This document shows, piece by piece, positions 33,721 through 44,405 of a DNA stretch of 64,000 nucleotides. The stretch comes from Watersipora subatra. Taxonomy: Eukaryota; Bryozoa; Gymnolaemata; Cheilostomatida; Watersiporidae. The translations under genes and the position numbers were made by a program. Position 1 is the first letter of the stretch; every line of letters starts with the position of its first letter. The stretch lies in the NCBI RefSeq assembly GCF_963576615.1, contig NC_088717.1, positions 13,832,108 to 13,896,107 on the forward strand, read 5' to 3'. The notes under the pieces are model-generated. The model searched no databases. It had not been told where the DNA came from and saw only the letters and a list, made by a program, of their open reading frames with translations.

Positions 33721-34823
33721 CACTACTCTTTACAAGTTGTCTGACAGTGGATGTCAGTCCGGACCAGTACTAGGTCAACTGGAGATGACTTGTCGTCCTT
33801 CCCCCCAGAGTAGGCAAGGACGTGTTTTTCCACACTGTGGTTTCCCGCATGGCCGATGGACAAATGGGGCACCACCTAGTGCGGCCCTGTGGTACCACGC
33901 ATGCCTCCGCATGCCATCCTGATGATGCGCAAGGAGCCCCGCATGTGTCTCAGTATGTCTAGCTCCCTGCTCCCAACTTCCAGGTGCTCCGCAAGCACCT
34001 CCTCTCCTGTGGCGATTGCATGTTACATGACGGCCACTGGTTTCTGTCCTGTGGCCTGTAGCCTCGCCGGCTCGTTTTTTAGTCTTGGCTCCTCGAGTGG
34101 AGCTAGCAGCCTTTTGGGAGCACCACCGGCACTCAGGTTTAATCCCGCCACTGTTGGGAAAGAAGTCCCATGTGAGCTACTGGTTGGTGCCCTGGGAGTA
34201 GGCGATGTTGCTCAGGGTCAATCTCGCCCGGTAGAGAGCGGGAGTTCCATACAGACAACTGGGTGGTACCCATATTGCCAACAGCCCCTGTTCTTGAGCT
34301 AGCTCCTTCCGTGATGGACATCTGTCCCTCTGTTCAATGCTCACGCATTGTCGACAGTCCTCGCAGGTTTGCCTACTCAGCTTGTCTGCTTTCCCGTGCC
34401 GGGCTCCTGACCGGCTCTCTTGGGTATATCGGAACTCCGCCAAGATTTTGAACCACCGAGCTACCTGGTTCAAAGGTTCCCACCTTCTACACAACCACCG
34501 GAGAAATGCGTGATCTGTCCATAGAAGGAACTACTGTCTATACAGATCGAGACAAAAGTGCTTTATTGCTTTGACCACTGCGAGCAATTCTCATGGTGTG
34601 ATGCAGTAATTGCGCTCCAAGGGGTGAGGGTTTTGCTGTAATAGGCAATGACCCTCTTGCAGCCCTCTTGCACTTGGGACAGCATGACTCCTACTCCGCA
34701 TCCCTGGCATCTGTATCTAAAATATACTGTCTCTAGGGGTTCAGATTTTCTAAGATTGGGGCGGTGCCGATGTTGTCTTTCAGTTTGTTGAAGACAATCT
34801 GCTCCTCCTCCATCCATCTCCAA
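33720..34823 (-). pseudogene. Gypsy RNase H to integrase linker remnant
   Basis: The minus-strand frame 34563-34823 carries YRCQGCGVGVMLSQVQEGC and RVIAYYSKTLTPW, the RNase H core, with a few altered residues. The linker (34177-34494) includes RWFKILAEFRYTQESRSG and SRQTCEDCRQCVS, matching 43760-43870 of the full element. Confidence 0.7.
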
Positions 34824-35265
34824 GACTTTCCCTTTGCTGTCAACCGGTGCAAGGGATGCACTATCATGGCAAACTCTAAAATGGATTGTCGGTGGTAGCC
34901 GACTGTCCTGAGGAATTCTTGGAGTTCCTTAATTCTGCACTAGTTTAGTCATTATGCGATCGCCTGGACTTTATCAGGGTCCGTGTGAACTCCGTCCTTG
35001 CTCGCTGTATGACCCAGCTTGCATACTTGGGACTTTAATAACTCACATTGAGATGGCTTCAACTTCAACCCAGCCCTGTGGAGTCTGAAAGACCTCCTCC
35101 AGTCGGTGCAGGTGTATTTTGAAATTCGGGGCGATGACTATGATGTCATTGAGGTATAGCAACAACTTCCTCTAGTAAAGGTCGTGCAAACGCATTCCAT
35201 GAGCCTTTGGAAGGTGGCTGGAGCAGAAGTCGGTCTGAAGGGTAGCACTTTTCACATTCATAGCC
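34824..35265 (-). pseudogene. Gypsy reverse transcriptase C-terminal remnant
   Basis: Reads LLLYLNDIIVIAP across the active site (YLND instead of YLDD), then FKIHLHRLEEVF. The element stops at about 35265, where LINE sequence starts. Confidence 0.65.
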
Positions 35266-36110
35266 CAGATCTGTATTTATCTCAGATACATATTTATTGC
35301 CATGACTTAGTTCTTGGCATTGAGCTGGCTCCGTAGGATTTTCCAAAGGCATTTCTTGTATTTGGTAATGGCTTTGTGACGTACCTCGGCTTCATAGTTA
35401 ATTTTGCTTTGCACAATCCCCAAGTACTTGTACCCTTCTTCTATATCTTTGATGGTACCATTTGGCATTCTTGAGCCATTTGTGAACATAGAATGGTCTT
35501 TCTTAAGAATTAGCCTTCCACATTTCTCAATACCGAAGGTCATTCCGATTTCCTTGCTGTATACCTGAGTGAGGGGTATTAGCGAATCAATGTCTCTTTC
35601 ATGTTAGCGTACAGCTTGATGTCATCCATGTAGAAGAGGTGGTTTTTCTTGGTGCCACTCTTAAACTGGTACCCATATTGAGTCTTCTCTAGCATATTGC
35701 TTAGAGGGTTTAGGCAAATGCAGAAGAGCAGCGGTAATAAAGAGTCACCTTGATAGATGCCCCGCTTAACTTCTACACTCGCCAGCTCTTTGCCATTAGC
35801 CTCCAGTTCTGTCTTCCATTTGGTCATTGACATCTTGATGAATGCCACAAGAGCAGGGTGAACATTGTACATACTGAGGCACTCAAGTATCTAACTATGG
35901 GGAATTGAGTCATAGACCTTTGTGTAGTCAATCCAAGCCATGGCAAGATTGGTATGCCTTCTCCTGCTGTCTTGACAGACCGTCCGATCCACCAGTTACT
36001 GATGTTTGGCTTCTCGGGTGTTGCGCCCAACTCCTTTCTGAGCACTGGTCATATAGTGACTCATGTGCTCTTCCAGTTTGTCTGCAACTATTCCTGAGAG
36101 CAGTTTCCAG
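35266..36110 (-). pseudogene. Truncated second copy of the REL-endonuclease LINE
   Basis: Matches about 16985-17810 of the LINE at 16.2-19.2 kb at high identity. It covers the RT from TNLAMAWIDY-like sequence through GIYQGDSLLPLLFCICL, LFYMDDIKLYA and MTFGIEKCG to SQLNAKN. It is broken into frames 35824-36045, 35579-35872 and 35307-35543. The upper end stops abruptly at a TA microsatellite, as the first copy does at its ends; the lower end abuts the Gypsy RT. Confidence 0.85.
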
Positions 36111-36205
36111 GTAAATATATGTATATATATATATATGTATATATAAATATATATATATAAATATATATATTTATATATATATATATATGTATATTTATAT
36201 ATAAG
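36111..36205. repeat. (TA)n microsatellite with interruptions
   Basis: TA with GTATA and AAATA steps, flanking the truncated LINE copy. Confidence 0.9.
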
Positions 36206-36289
36206 TAAATCTCAGTGTTTGTTTTTTGTTAAACCCGGTGTTCAGTTGCAGCAATTAAAATCTAGCATATATATTGACTGTTACGTGAA

Positions 36290-36425
36290 ACGATGGTTAA
36301 GCTGACCCAAAACGTGAGTGCTTTAGTAGTAAAGATTTTAGTAAAGATCTAGCGTTTAAGACAAGTTACTCAAATTCAATAGGTAATTATTCTTTTACCC
36401 ATGCAATGATGGGTTGTGTTGTCGG
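36290..36425 (+). mobile_element. Possible Helitron 3' end fragment
   Basis: Resembles 8225-8323 (AAGTTACTCAAATTCA, GGTAATTATT-TTTACC). A perfect 6-bp hairpin ACCCAT/ATGGGT follows, but the CTRR terminus is not intact. Confidence 0.35.
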
Positions 36426-37194
36426 CCATCTTAAAAAGCTAAAATAATTTTTTAGAGCTATGTATATCTCTACCAAGAAATACATTACACAACTTTCTGG
36501 CTCTCAAACTCTGTCAGCGAAGTCACAAGCCTTATTATAGTAAAATGACCAAAATAAAGACTAACTCACTTTCAGTTGCAATTGAAATGGATTTAGTTGG
36601 TTATGCCAATTCTCATTAGAGTTCTTACCCACTTTCAAAGCGTTGAGTTCGTGTTTAATCTGCATGCAAGAGTCTATTACTAAAATGTTAGTTGAAGGTG
36701 TGTATTCGATTTCTGTTTCTTATTCACATACACACAAGTGTGTTACTGACTACAATTTACTGTTGGCTAGGTACTTACCTGTTTTCTGATTTATCTTTTG
36801 GCCCTGTAATACATTTATACGTTTTTAATATCAGAAACATTTTGTTTGGTGAAATGATTGGCAAAACAGGATATATGTTGTTTAAAATCGAAATGCTTTA
36901 TCTTCAATTTCTTTAAAATAAACTACCTTGCCTTAAACTCTATACAAAACTTGCAAATGAACTGATTTACAATTTTGAATCTGCAAATGTGTTTTTAAGT
37001 TTTAGAGCTCAGCCACTTGTTTGTATTAACAGTATATGTAAGCTGCATATAATTTATATAGAAGTGTTGGTCATGTATATATATACATAACAAAAACTTG
37101 TATATAACTTAATTATAGGAATTAATAATTTATACATATATTATTAATAATAATTAATAGTCCATGTATTATAATTTATATGTATAAATGTCAA
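36426..37194. other. AT-rich spacer, nothing recognised
   Basis: No supported gene; the frame at 36692-36916 has hydrophobic composition but no family features. Confidence 0.35.
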
Positions 37195-38432
37195 AGCTTG
37201 TCATCTGTCATCATCTGTTTGGATGTCTACCTGTCCAGTTACAGCTATTAGAATCTTGGAATTAAAATCTGGATTTGAACTCATAAATATTACAATTGCA
37301 TGTTTGTTATCCAATTGTCTAACCACCAATCTACAAAAGCTTTTACGATTTGTATCCGTTGCTATATACTCTATATACCCTTTTTTCGATTGCACACGCT
37401 AAATGACATATTAATTGAAACTTTATGAATTATATTAACTCTATGAAACGCGATGCATTTTTTGTCCTCGCCATACTAGGGCTAATTTGTTTTTGCCAAA
37501 TGATATCGATAAACATTTCTCTCAAAGTTAATATTTGGCAATTGCGTCTCAGTTCAGTGTCATCTGTTTTGGTAAAAATTGGTTCGCAAACGGATCTGTT
37601 ATAAAATTTTAATTAACAGTGCACTGACATTCAAACTAAAACTTCCTGTTTTAGTGCTGTATGTATTTGGTAAAACTGTATGTTTTAGTAAGCAAAATTC
37701 ACATAAGTTAAATTCAGCGTTTACGTTACACGTCTGTCTTGAAGGTAAAAACTCTGCACGTAGTACATTGTAATGTTGAATTTTCTTGCCGATCATAATG
37801 ACAAAATGCACTAAATTTATTGTAGGTAACTATAATTATATTAAGAACATAACCAGAAAACACACTAAAGTTATTGTAGGTAACTATAGTTACTAAAGTT
37901 AACATATTGTTTTGTTACTATTTTTTAATGATGCTGATTTTGATGAATTTTACTAGGTATTTATAGCATTAACTAAATATTATGGGTTGCTATACTACTC
38001 TATACATCTATATGATATTTTCGACTTATGATGCCAACGCTGAAAAGAATTAAAATCATCTGATCATATACCAAATATTTTTTCATTTTAATCATAGCAA
38101 CACAGACTATATTTAGCCAATACTTGCTAATGATTTTGCATTTTCATTCTTTACAGTTATATTTTTCTTCCTATTTTGTTTCAACAAAACTGTTTCTTCG
38201 TAATATTAAATTTAAAAGTTAGAAATCATTGTAAAAAGTTTGAAATCCTTTACAGTTGTTTTCTTTTTTCTGAATACATTTTAACTGCACACAAAAGATG
38301 TTTTCCATGATATGAAGTTTAAAAGTTAGAATGCTTAGAATGAAAGTTAGCATATTTTATATGCTAAATAAAGATATGTTTTCTGTGCTAAGATCTTTTT
38401 TATTACCCGAGCCATGCGGGGCATTTGACTAG
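37195..38432 (+). mobile_element. Non-autonomous Helitron, near full length
   Basis: The 3' end has TATTACCCGAG, a CCCG/CGGG hairpin and CTAG at 38429-38432. The 5' side starts near CATCTGTCATC, as in the element at 9562-10050. Internal sequence matches 478-1165 (reversed) and 15730-16001. It contains a local tandem duplication in which TTATTGTAGGTAACTATA occurs twice (about 37818 and 37871). No protein is encoded. An antisense tRNA-like segment is at about 37240-37345. Confidence 0.6.
37240..37345 (-). repeat. tRNA-like segment (decayed)
   Basis: The minus strand has TTGGTGGTTAGACAATTGG (A-box-like) and GAGTTCAAATCC (B-box-like). The cloverleaf is poor, so it is not a functional tRNA. Same antisense position as in the Helitron at 9.6-10.05 kb. 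Confidence 0.45.
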
Positions 38433-38439
38433 CATATAA

Positions 38440-38815
38440 TAGTTATGATATATATTATTATTAATATATATTATTACTCATTTTTACATAATTATAGTTG
38501 ATTATGAAATATGTAATTAATTATGTGTATATAATATAATTATTAATAATTAATATGCTACTTATAATATATATATATATAGGCTAACTATATCTACTGT
38601 AATTAAACTAATATATACCTATATATAACTACATTCATATTATATAATTATATATAATAGTTAATTGTATTAATGATATATATAATATTATAATTTATAT
38701 TAATTATGATATATATTATACATAATGTATTATATATAATATATATAATTATATATTATTAACGTGTAATATTAGAGTAATTATTACTCGTTGATCAAAA
38801 CATGTATATATACGT
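38440..38815. repeat. AT-only, palindrome-rich tract
   Basis: More than 90 percent A+T with many TATAATTATA-type self-complementary words. No unit repeat or gene. Confidence 0.7.
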
Positions 38816-38822
38816 TTATATT

Positions 38823-39226
38823 CCATATTTTCCGGACTATTAACAACATCCCTACATGAGCTGCATCTGCTTTATTTAAAAAAAAACTGTTGATAAAATA
38901 ATACAAAGGCCACATCTTTTGTATATGCCGCAGAACTCGTTACAGTGCTGTTTAACATGGCAACAACTTTGCTGGTTAAAACAAAACAGTGCAACTAGGC
39001 ACTGTTCTGTATTAACCGCCGCTTTTAATCCAGTACCTAACAGAACAGTACCAATAGGCACTGTTTCGATTTGTTTTTTATCGCTAGAGTCACGCTAATT
39101 GGAGATTTTGGTTGTTGCGCCCTTAGCGGTGAAAGAAAAAACCCCAGAGCAGCCACAGCCTCTAAATAAGTCGCATGGCTCAAAACGTTTTAAAAAGTGG
39201 CGGCTAATAGTACGAAAATTACGGTA
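38823..39226. mobile_element. MITE-like element with short TIRs
   Basis: The left end CCATATTTTCCGGACTATTA and the reverse complement of the right end ACCGTAATTTTCGTACTATTA match over about 20 bases with small gaps. Inside are GC-richer segments and no complete ORF. A non-autonomous DNA transposon of unassigned superfamily is likely. Confidence 0.5.
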
Positions 39227-39568
39227 GAATATAAATATATATATATATTTTGTGTATGCATTTACGCTCAAATTTTTGTTGCTTTATTATCATAAGAGCT
39301 AATTTTTTTAATTATTTAATATAAGCAAACATTTCAGTTGTTGTTAAAGCCGTTACTCAGTGACAAAGCATGTTTTTATATTACTTACAAATGAAACTTT
39401 ATTTGTTTGTATACAGATACATGTAAATACATACATGTATATATATTCTGTGTACATATTGAATATACAGAAGGATGAAATACATCTGTAGTAACTTCAG
39501 AAAAAAACATCAAGTTCATAAAAAGTAAATACAGATAACTTGATGGAACATTTTAGTTTGCTATATAT

Positions 39569-39909
39569 TGTGGTGGATGGCGTCCCCATACATTTAGCCA
39601 AGCTGATGTACAGCCGAGTCAAGCATAGCCAAGCCAGAGCCATACCGACTAAAGACTGAGCCGAGCTGGACCGAGCCGGGCCGAGCTGCGCCGGGTCTAA
39701 CCAAGCAGAACAGGGGCGGAGTTTAATAGCTACATTATGTAAGCCAGAACATTTGTCTACTAGAGCATAGCTGTTCTGGGCCTGTTCATTGCTTGTCACT
39801 TAATTCATTTCTTGTACACTTTGATGAACTAAGCAGAAGTATATGTATTGTACTCATGCACGAGTCTTGTACTAGTGGAGGAAAGTGAAGATCGCACAAA
39901 ACCTTTACA
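39569..39909 (+). repeat. Gypsy 5' LTR
   Basis: Begins TGTGGTGGATGGCGTCCCC and ends CCTTTACA (TG...CA). It matches the 3' LTR at 46341-46705 with scattered substitutions and length changes in the CCGAGC-rich part. ATAT just upstream (39565-39568) repeats just after the 3' LTR (46706-46709), a 4-bp target duplication. Confidence 0.93.
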
Positions 39910-39926
39910 CTGGTGGCAGCAGTGGG
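39910..39926 (+). promoter_or_regulatory. Primer-binding site candidate
   Basis: CTGGTGGCAGCAGTGGG sits directly after the 5' LTR where a tRNA 3' end would prime minus-strand cDNA. The tRNA was not identified. Confidence 0.55.
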
Positions 39927-40393
39927 ATTTGTAACGATCTCAAGAACTCCACCACAAGACTTGCATTGGATCACTGGACTCTGAATAAACTGGGCTGCTG
40001 GAAAAACGGCAGCACTACTCCTACTGGAAGAACATCCTACTGGAAAAATCTCAGAGAGAGTTGTGGAAAGCCCTACAGGATTAGTAGATGCACTGCTCCA
40101 GGAGCAAAAACCTACTAAGAAGACCTATCTGAGGAGGCAGCAGGCTCTTACTGAAAGAACTTCCTACCGGAAAAACCCAGGATGAGCTGTGGAAAGCCTG
40201 CCAATCGAACCGGGAGATGCACTGCTTCAGAAGCAGAAACCTACTAAGGAATCCGACAGGACTTGCTTAAGGAAGCGGTGTGCTTCTACTGGAAGAACTT
40301 TCCATGGGAAGAAACTCAGAAAGGATCCAGTAGCTGTGGACACAGTAGAGGCACTGCTCTGGAAAAAGAGTAGAAACCTACTAAGAGCCAGAC
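39927..40393 (+). other. Gypsy leader with three degenerate tandem modules
   Basis: Three copies of a module of about 130 bases, ending at about 40119, 40248 and 40385. Each contains a CTACTGGAAGAAC-type word, GTGGA, GATGCACTGCT-type and AAACCTACTAAG. Open frames through it (39885-40118, 40189-40401) look incidental, or are an N-terminal gag extension. Confidence 0.6.
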
Positions 40394-41180
40394 ATGGCTA
40401 ACAGGAAAGCCAGGAGCGCTGATTCGAAACCCGACCGACTAGTCGAGGCACTAGAGCGAGTTTTGCTGATGCCGAGAGCTCAGAAACTGGCGCCGTGCTT
40501 CAAGACTCCTCAGTATACTGGGAAAAGAGATGTGGAATATTTTATTGCTCACTTCACAGAAGTATCTCACGCAAACCAGTGGACAGAAAGAGCAACTCTA
40601 TTGCATCTCCGGGAAGCGTTGGGTGAGCAGGCTGAGGACTGTGGGCAAGCCAAGGACCAGGAGGCCATTTTCAATGCCCTCCGAGCATGGTTTGGACTAT
40701 CCGCTAGGCAGGCGCTGAGCCAACTCAATGCCCTTAAGAGAGAAAAGGGAACGACGCTGCAGGAGCATGCTATGGAGGTGGAGAGGCTGGTACGCAGTGC
40801 ATACGGGGACCTGCCGAATTGCCACCAAAATAGCATGGCTATGGAGACTTTTTGCAGTTTGCTGAGGGACCCTGCCTTGTAGAGGCATCTGTTGGCCGTA
40901 CTTACATCCACACTGGCGAACGCTGTACGAGCCAGAAATGACTATTTCCAAATCCCGAGGGGCGAGCGTAGGCCCTTGAGGGAGGAACCTCTGACCAGGT
41001 GAACTCGGCCGTGACCGATGTCATAGGGCAAACAGCCCGGCTGGTCTAAACTCTCACAGACAAGGTGGAATGGCTCCAGGAGCAAGTGCGAACCCCAGTT
41101 GAGAAAAGGAGCCAGCCAGCTACTCTTTGCTGGGGATGTGGCCAACAGGGGCATGTACAAAAGAACTGCCCTCGCCACAC
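40394..41180 (+). pseudogene. Gypsy gag
   Basis: The frame 40394-40882 (162 codons) starts at the first good ATG after the leader. It contains a capsid-like region (CFKTPQYTGKRDVEYFIAHF, LHLREALGEQAED, LNALKREKGTTLQEHAMEVE). TAG ends it at residue 163, and more stops follow. The nucleocapsid zinc knuckle CWGCGQQGHVQKNC is visible at about 41124-41165 in another frame. Gag assembles the particle and packages RNA. The internal stops and frameshift make it nonfunctional. Confidence 0.85.
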
Positions 41181-41694
41181 CAAACTGGCTTCGGGAAACA
41201 GAGGACGGCCACAGCAGTAGCTCTGGCTGTGCCAAGGCCAAACAAACACGGAAATATACCAGGATTTCGCGAGACTCAACGACGGCTGATGGCTGGGCTC
41301 AACCAGCAAGAACTAGGCCAAGGAGAATTCGTGTACAGAAAAGACCTGTGGTGACACAGAATTATTACCAGTCCTCGGGTGAGATTAATTTGGACAGCCC
41401 CCTTGTCTCGGATATTGCCTACGCTCCTCCGTGCGAATGGCAGGGGCGTAGCCCAAAGCGTAGGAGGGTGACCTCCAAATCCTCTCCGCCCCAGACACTG
41501 AGAACCATCCCCACTGAACCGGACAGTCGGAAGCCTGCCTTAAAAGCGGCAGGGCCGACCCCTTCTCCGCCTTGGTAGTGGCAATCACGGGAGCAGCAGA
41601 ACTGCTTCTGGCGTGGTACGGCCCAAAGTGCTGACCTCGCCCCACCACGGAAAGGAAGCCTTTCAGGCCTCACGGAGGATGTCCTGGAGTACAC

Positions 41695-42150
41695 TCCTAG
41701 GGTGCAAGCCCTCAGCCGACTGAGTCCACCAGCTATTTCCTCCCAGGAAAAGTGGAGGGGTGGCCCATCCAGTTCCTACTGAACGCCGGATGCACCACCA
41801 ATCTGATCAATAAGCAGGTATTTGATCAATTACCAGAAGCCGTGCAGGACCGACTCAAGGAGAGTGACAGCCACGGACTATTGGCTGACGGAACACGGCT
41901 TCTCTTCTACGGAATAATCCGTATAACTATCCGCTTGAGGGACGTGAAGACGGAGGAGGTTTTCGTAGTGAGCCAACTGAGCGAAGCTGCCATCCTCGGA
42001 ATGCCGTTCTTCGTGGCAAATTCATGTGCTTTCAAGTTTAAGCAACCGGTGGTTTGGGTGGATGGCAGACAGCTAGTTTGCACAGACCGGCATAGGCGGT
42101 TGCTCCAGAGCAAAGTGCAAGTGATAAGGGAGGTAGTGGTTCCCACCTAG
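41695..42150 (+). pseudogene. Gypsy aspartic protease, active-site Asp lost
   Basis: A frame of 132 codons from 41752. The active-site region reads FLLNAGCTTNLINKQVF, where DTG would be expected; Asn replaces the catalytic Asp. The rest follows family layout: SHGLLADGTRLLFYGIIR (flap), RDVKTEEVFVVS and ILGMPFF (the hydrophobic-Gly segment). The protease cleaves Gag-Pol. As written it should be inactive. Frames break before and after it. Confidence 0.85.
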
Positions 42151-42344
42151 ACAGAGATGGCGATACACTGTCGCATTACCACGCGGAACTATTGCCCCAT
42201 AGGACTAATCGAGAAATTTCCCGACGGACCATCCGTGGCCAGTAGCCTGAACCAGCCGGGACCCAAAGGACAAGTCATCACCGCTGTATGATTACTACGG
42301 TGCGGCTGCTGACTTTTTGGTAAGGAGCCACTATCGGCACATAC

Positions 42345-43133
42345 ATGAGAGTGGAGGCCCCGCAGGTCGAAGAGGACGATCCTTTACTGTGTGACGCCAG
42401 TCCAACTTCAATCAATGGAGTGCTGGCTCACCTTGAGGAATTGTTCCAGTTGGCCCGGCTGAACTGTGAGGACAGAGGACAAACGTCCAGGTTGGCAACC
42501 TTGCTGCGTCGGTATGTCGCCATATTTAGTACGGGTGATAACGACGTAGGAAGGACCTCGGAGGTAGAACATTCTATTCCACTTGAAGATGGTACTCGGT
42601 CAATTCGACAACCCCCTCACAGACTCAGACCAGAAAAGGAGGCGGAGGCCGAGAGGCAGGTCCAGGACCTGCTCAAACGAGGACTCATCGAGCCCACCGG
42701 AGGAGCTTGGAGCTCCCCCGTAGTGTTGGTCTGGAAAAGGCGCTGCTGTATTGATTACCGGCGTCTCAACGCCATCACAGAGCAGGATGCTTACCCGCTA
42801 CCCAGGATCGATGACAGCCTGGATGCCCTGTCCGGCTGTCACCATTTTAGCACGCTCGATCTGGTGAGCGGGTACTGGCCGGTGCCCCTAAATGCAGAGG
42901 CGCAGGAGAAGTCACTCTTCTCGACATGGTCCGGGCTGTGGAAGTGGAAAGTGTTGCTCTTCGAACTGATGTCCGCCCCCGCCACCTTCCAAAGACTCAT
43001 GGAACGCATCCTACATGCCCTTCGCTGGAGAACGCTGCTGCTATATCTAGATGATATTATCGTCATTGCCCCAGATTTTGATACGCATCTAAATCGGCTG
43101 GAGGAGGTTTTCCCAGAGACTCCACAAGGCTAG
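42345..43133 (+). pseudogene. Gypsy reverse transcriptase
   Basis: A 262-codon frame covering fingers and palm: RQPPHRLRPEKEAEAERQV, LKRGLIEPTGGAWSSPVVLV, CIDYRRLNAIT, DAYPLPRIDDSLDAL, FSTLDLVSGYWPV, LMSAPATFQRLM and the intact catalytic LLYLDDIIVIAP. A frameshift at about 43115 breaks it before the thumb, which continues in another frame (YLGHIVSQIGVST, GFLATVGYYRQYI). RT copies element RNA to DNA. Catalytic residues survive, unlike the sister copies at 25.0 and 35.1 kb. Confidence 0.9.
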
Positions 43134-43757
43134 ACTAAAGCTGAAGCCCTCCAAGTGCAAGCTACTACAAACTCAGGTTCGCTACCTGGGGCACATAGTA
43201 AGCCAGATCGGAGTCTCTACCGACTCTGACAAAGTGGAGGCAGTAGTGAAGTGGCTGAGTCCGTGCGGAGTAAAGGAACTCCAAGGATTCCTTGCGACGG
43301 TCGGTTATTACCGACAATACATCCTGGAGTTCGCCATTACAGCACACCCCTTGCACCGACTGACTGCAAAGGGAGAGCCCTGAAGATAGATGGAAGGAGA
43401 GCAGGCCGCCTTCGACACGCTGAAGGAAAGCATCAGCACCACCCCGATCTTGGGCTATCCGGATCCTCGGAGGCAGTATATCCTGGACACGGGCGCAGCG
43501 GATGTGGATTAGGGGCCGTGCTCTCTCAATTACAGGAGGGCTGTGAGAGGGTCATTGCCTACTACAGCAAGATCCTCACCCCCTCGGAACGCAATTACTG
43601 CTTCACCCAACAGGAGCTACTTGCAGTAGTGAAGGCAGTCAAGCACTTCCGGCCGTATCTGTATAGGCCAAGAGTTCTTCCTGCGGACGGACCACGCATC
43701 ACTCTGGTGGCTATGCCGGAGGAGGGAACCCTCAAATCAAGTAGTCCGGTGGCTTGA
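43134..43757 (+). pseudogene. Gypsy RT thumb and RNase H
   Basis: RNase H landmarks are YILDTGAADVD near 43480 (with a following stop in one frame), then in frame 43251-43757 GAVLSQLQEGCERVIAYYSK, ILTPSERNYCFTQQELLAV and KAVKHFRPYLY. A frameshift near 43690 moves the REFFLRTDHA-type segment to another frame. Removes the RNA strand during reverse transcription; broken here. Confidence 0.8.
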
Positions 43758-44405
43758 GATTGTGGTGGAGTCCCACTACATCCTAGAGCACTGGTCAGGG
43801 ACTTGCCACGAGAATGCGGATGGATTGAGCAGGCAGACCTGTGAGGACTGCCGGCAATGCGCGAGCATTGAAAAGAAAGACGAGGGCCCCTCAAGGAAGG
43901 AGCTAGCAAAGGAACAAGGGCCGTTAGCCGCGTGGGTACTGACCAGTTGCCTGGATGGGACTTCCACCCTTGATAGGGCGGGATCAACCTTGGGCAATGT
44001 CGCATACCCAGGGGCCGGCCGGCAACCCGCACGAGACTACTGCCCCAACAGTGGCGGGATTGAACCTGGGTGCCGGGGGCTTCGCCGAGGGGCTATCAGC
44101 CCTGCCAGGAGTGACAGGACCAAAGGGCAAACTAGCAAAGACATAGGCTACCGGTCTGGAACCAGTGGCCATCATGTACCAAGCCATTGCCACCAAGAAG
44201 GAGTTGCCAGCAGAACACCTAGAAGTCGGGAGCAGAGAGCTGGACATCCTGCATCACATGCGGAGCTCTCTGCAAATACGACACGACGGCGTGCTGGAAG
44301 CACACGTGACCCTGCAGGGCCACGCTAGATGGTGCGCCATCTGCCCCCCGGCTATGCCGAGGGGTAATTATGGTGTAGCAAACGCATGCCCTGGCTCACA
44401 CTGAG
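43758..44405 (+). pseudogene. RNase H to integrase linker
   Basis: The frame 43762-44328 includes YILEHWSGTCHENADGLSR and then SRQTCEDCRQCASI. The first is the end of RNase H (Gypsy HxNADxLSR motif) and the second a linker. It continues into a poorly conserved region preceding the integrase zinc finger. Several stops and frame changes. Confidence 0.65.

Noticed and set aside
43595..44032. Minus-strand ORFs across the Gypsy pol region
   Set aside because: Antisense shadows of GC-rich pol sequence with no domain features.
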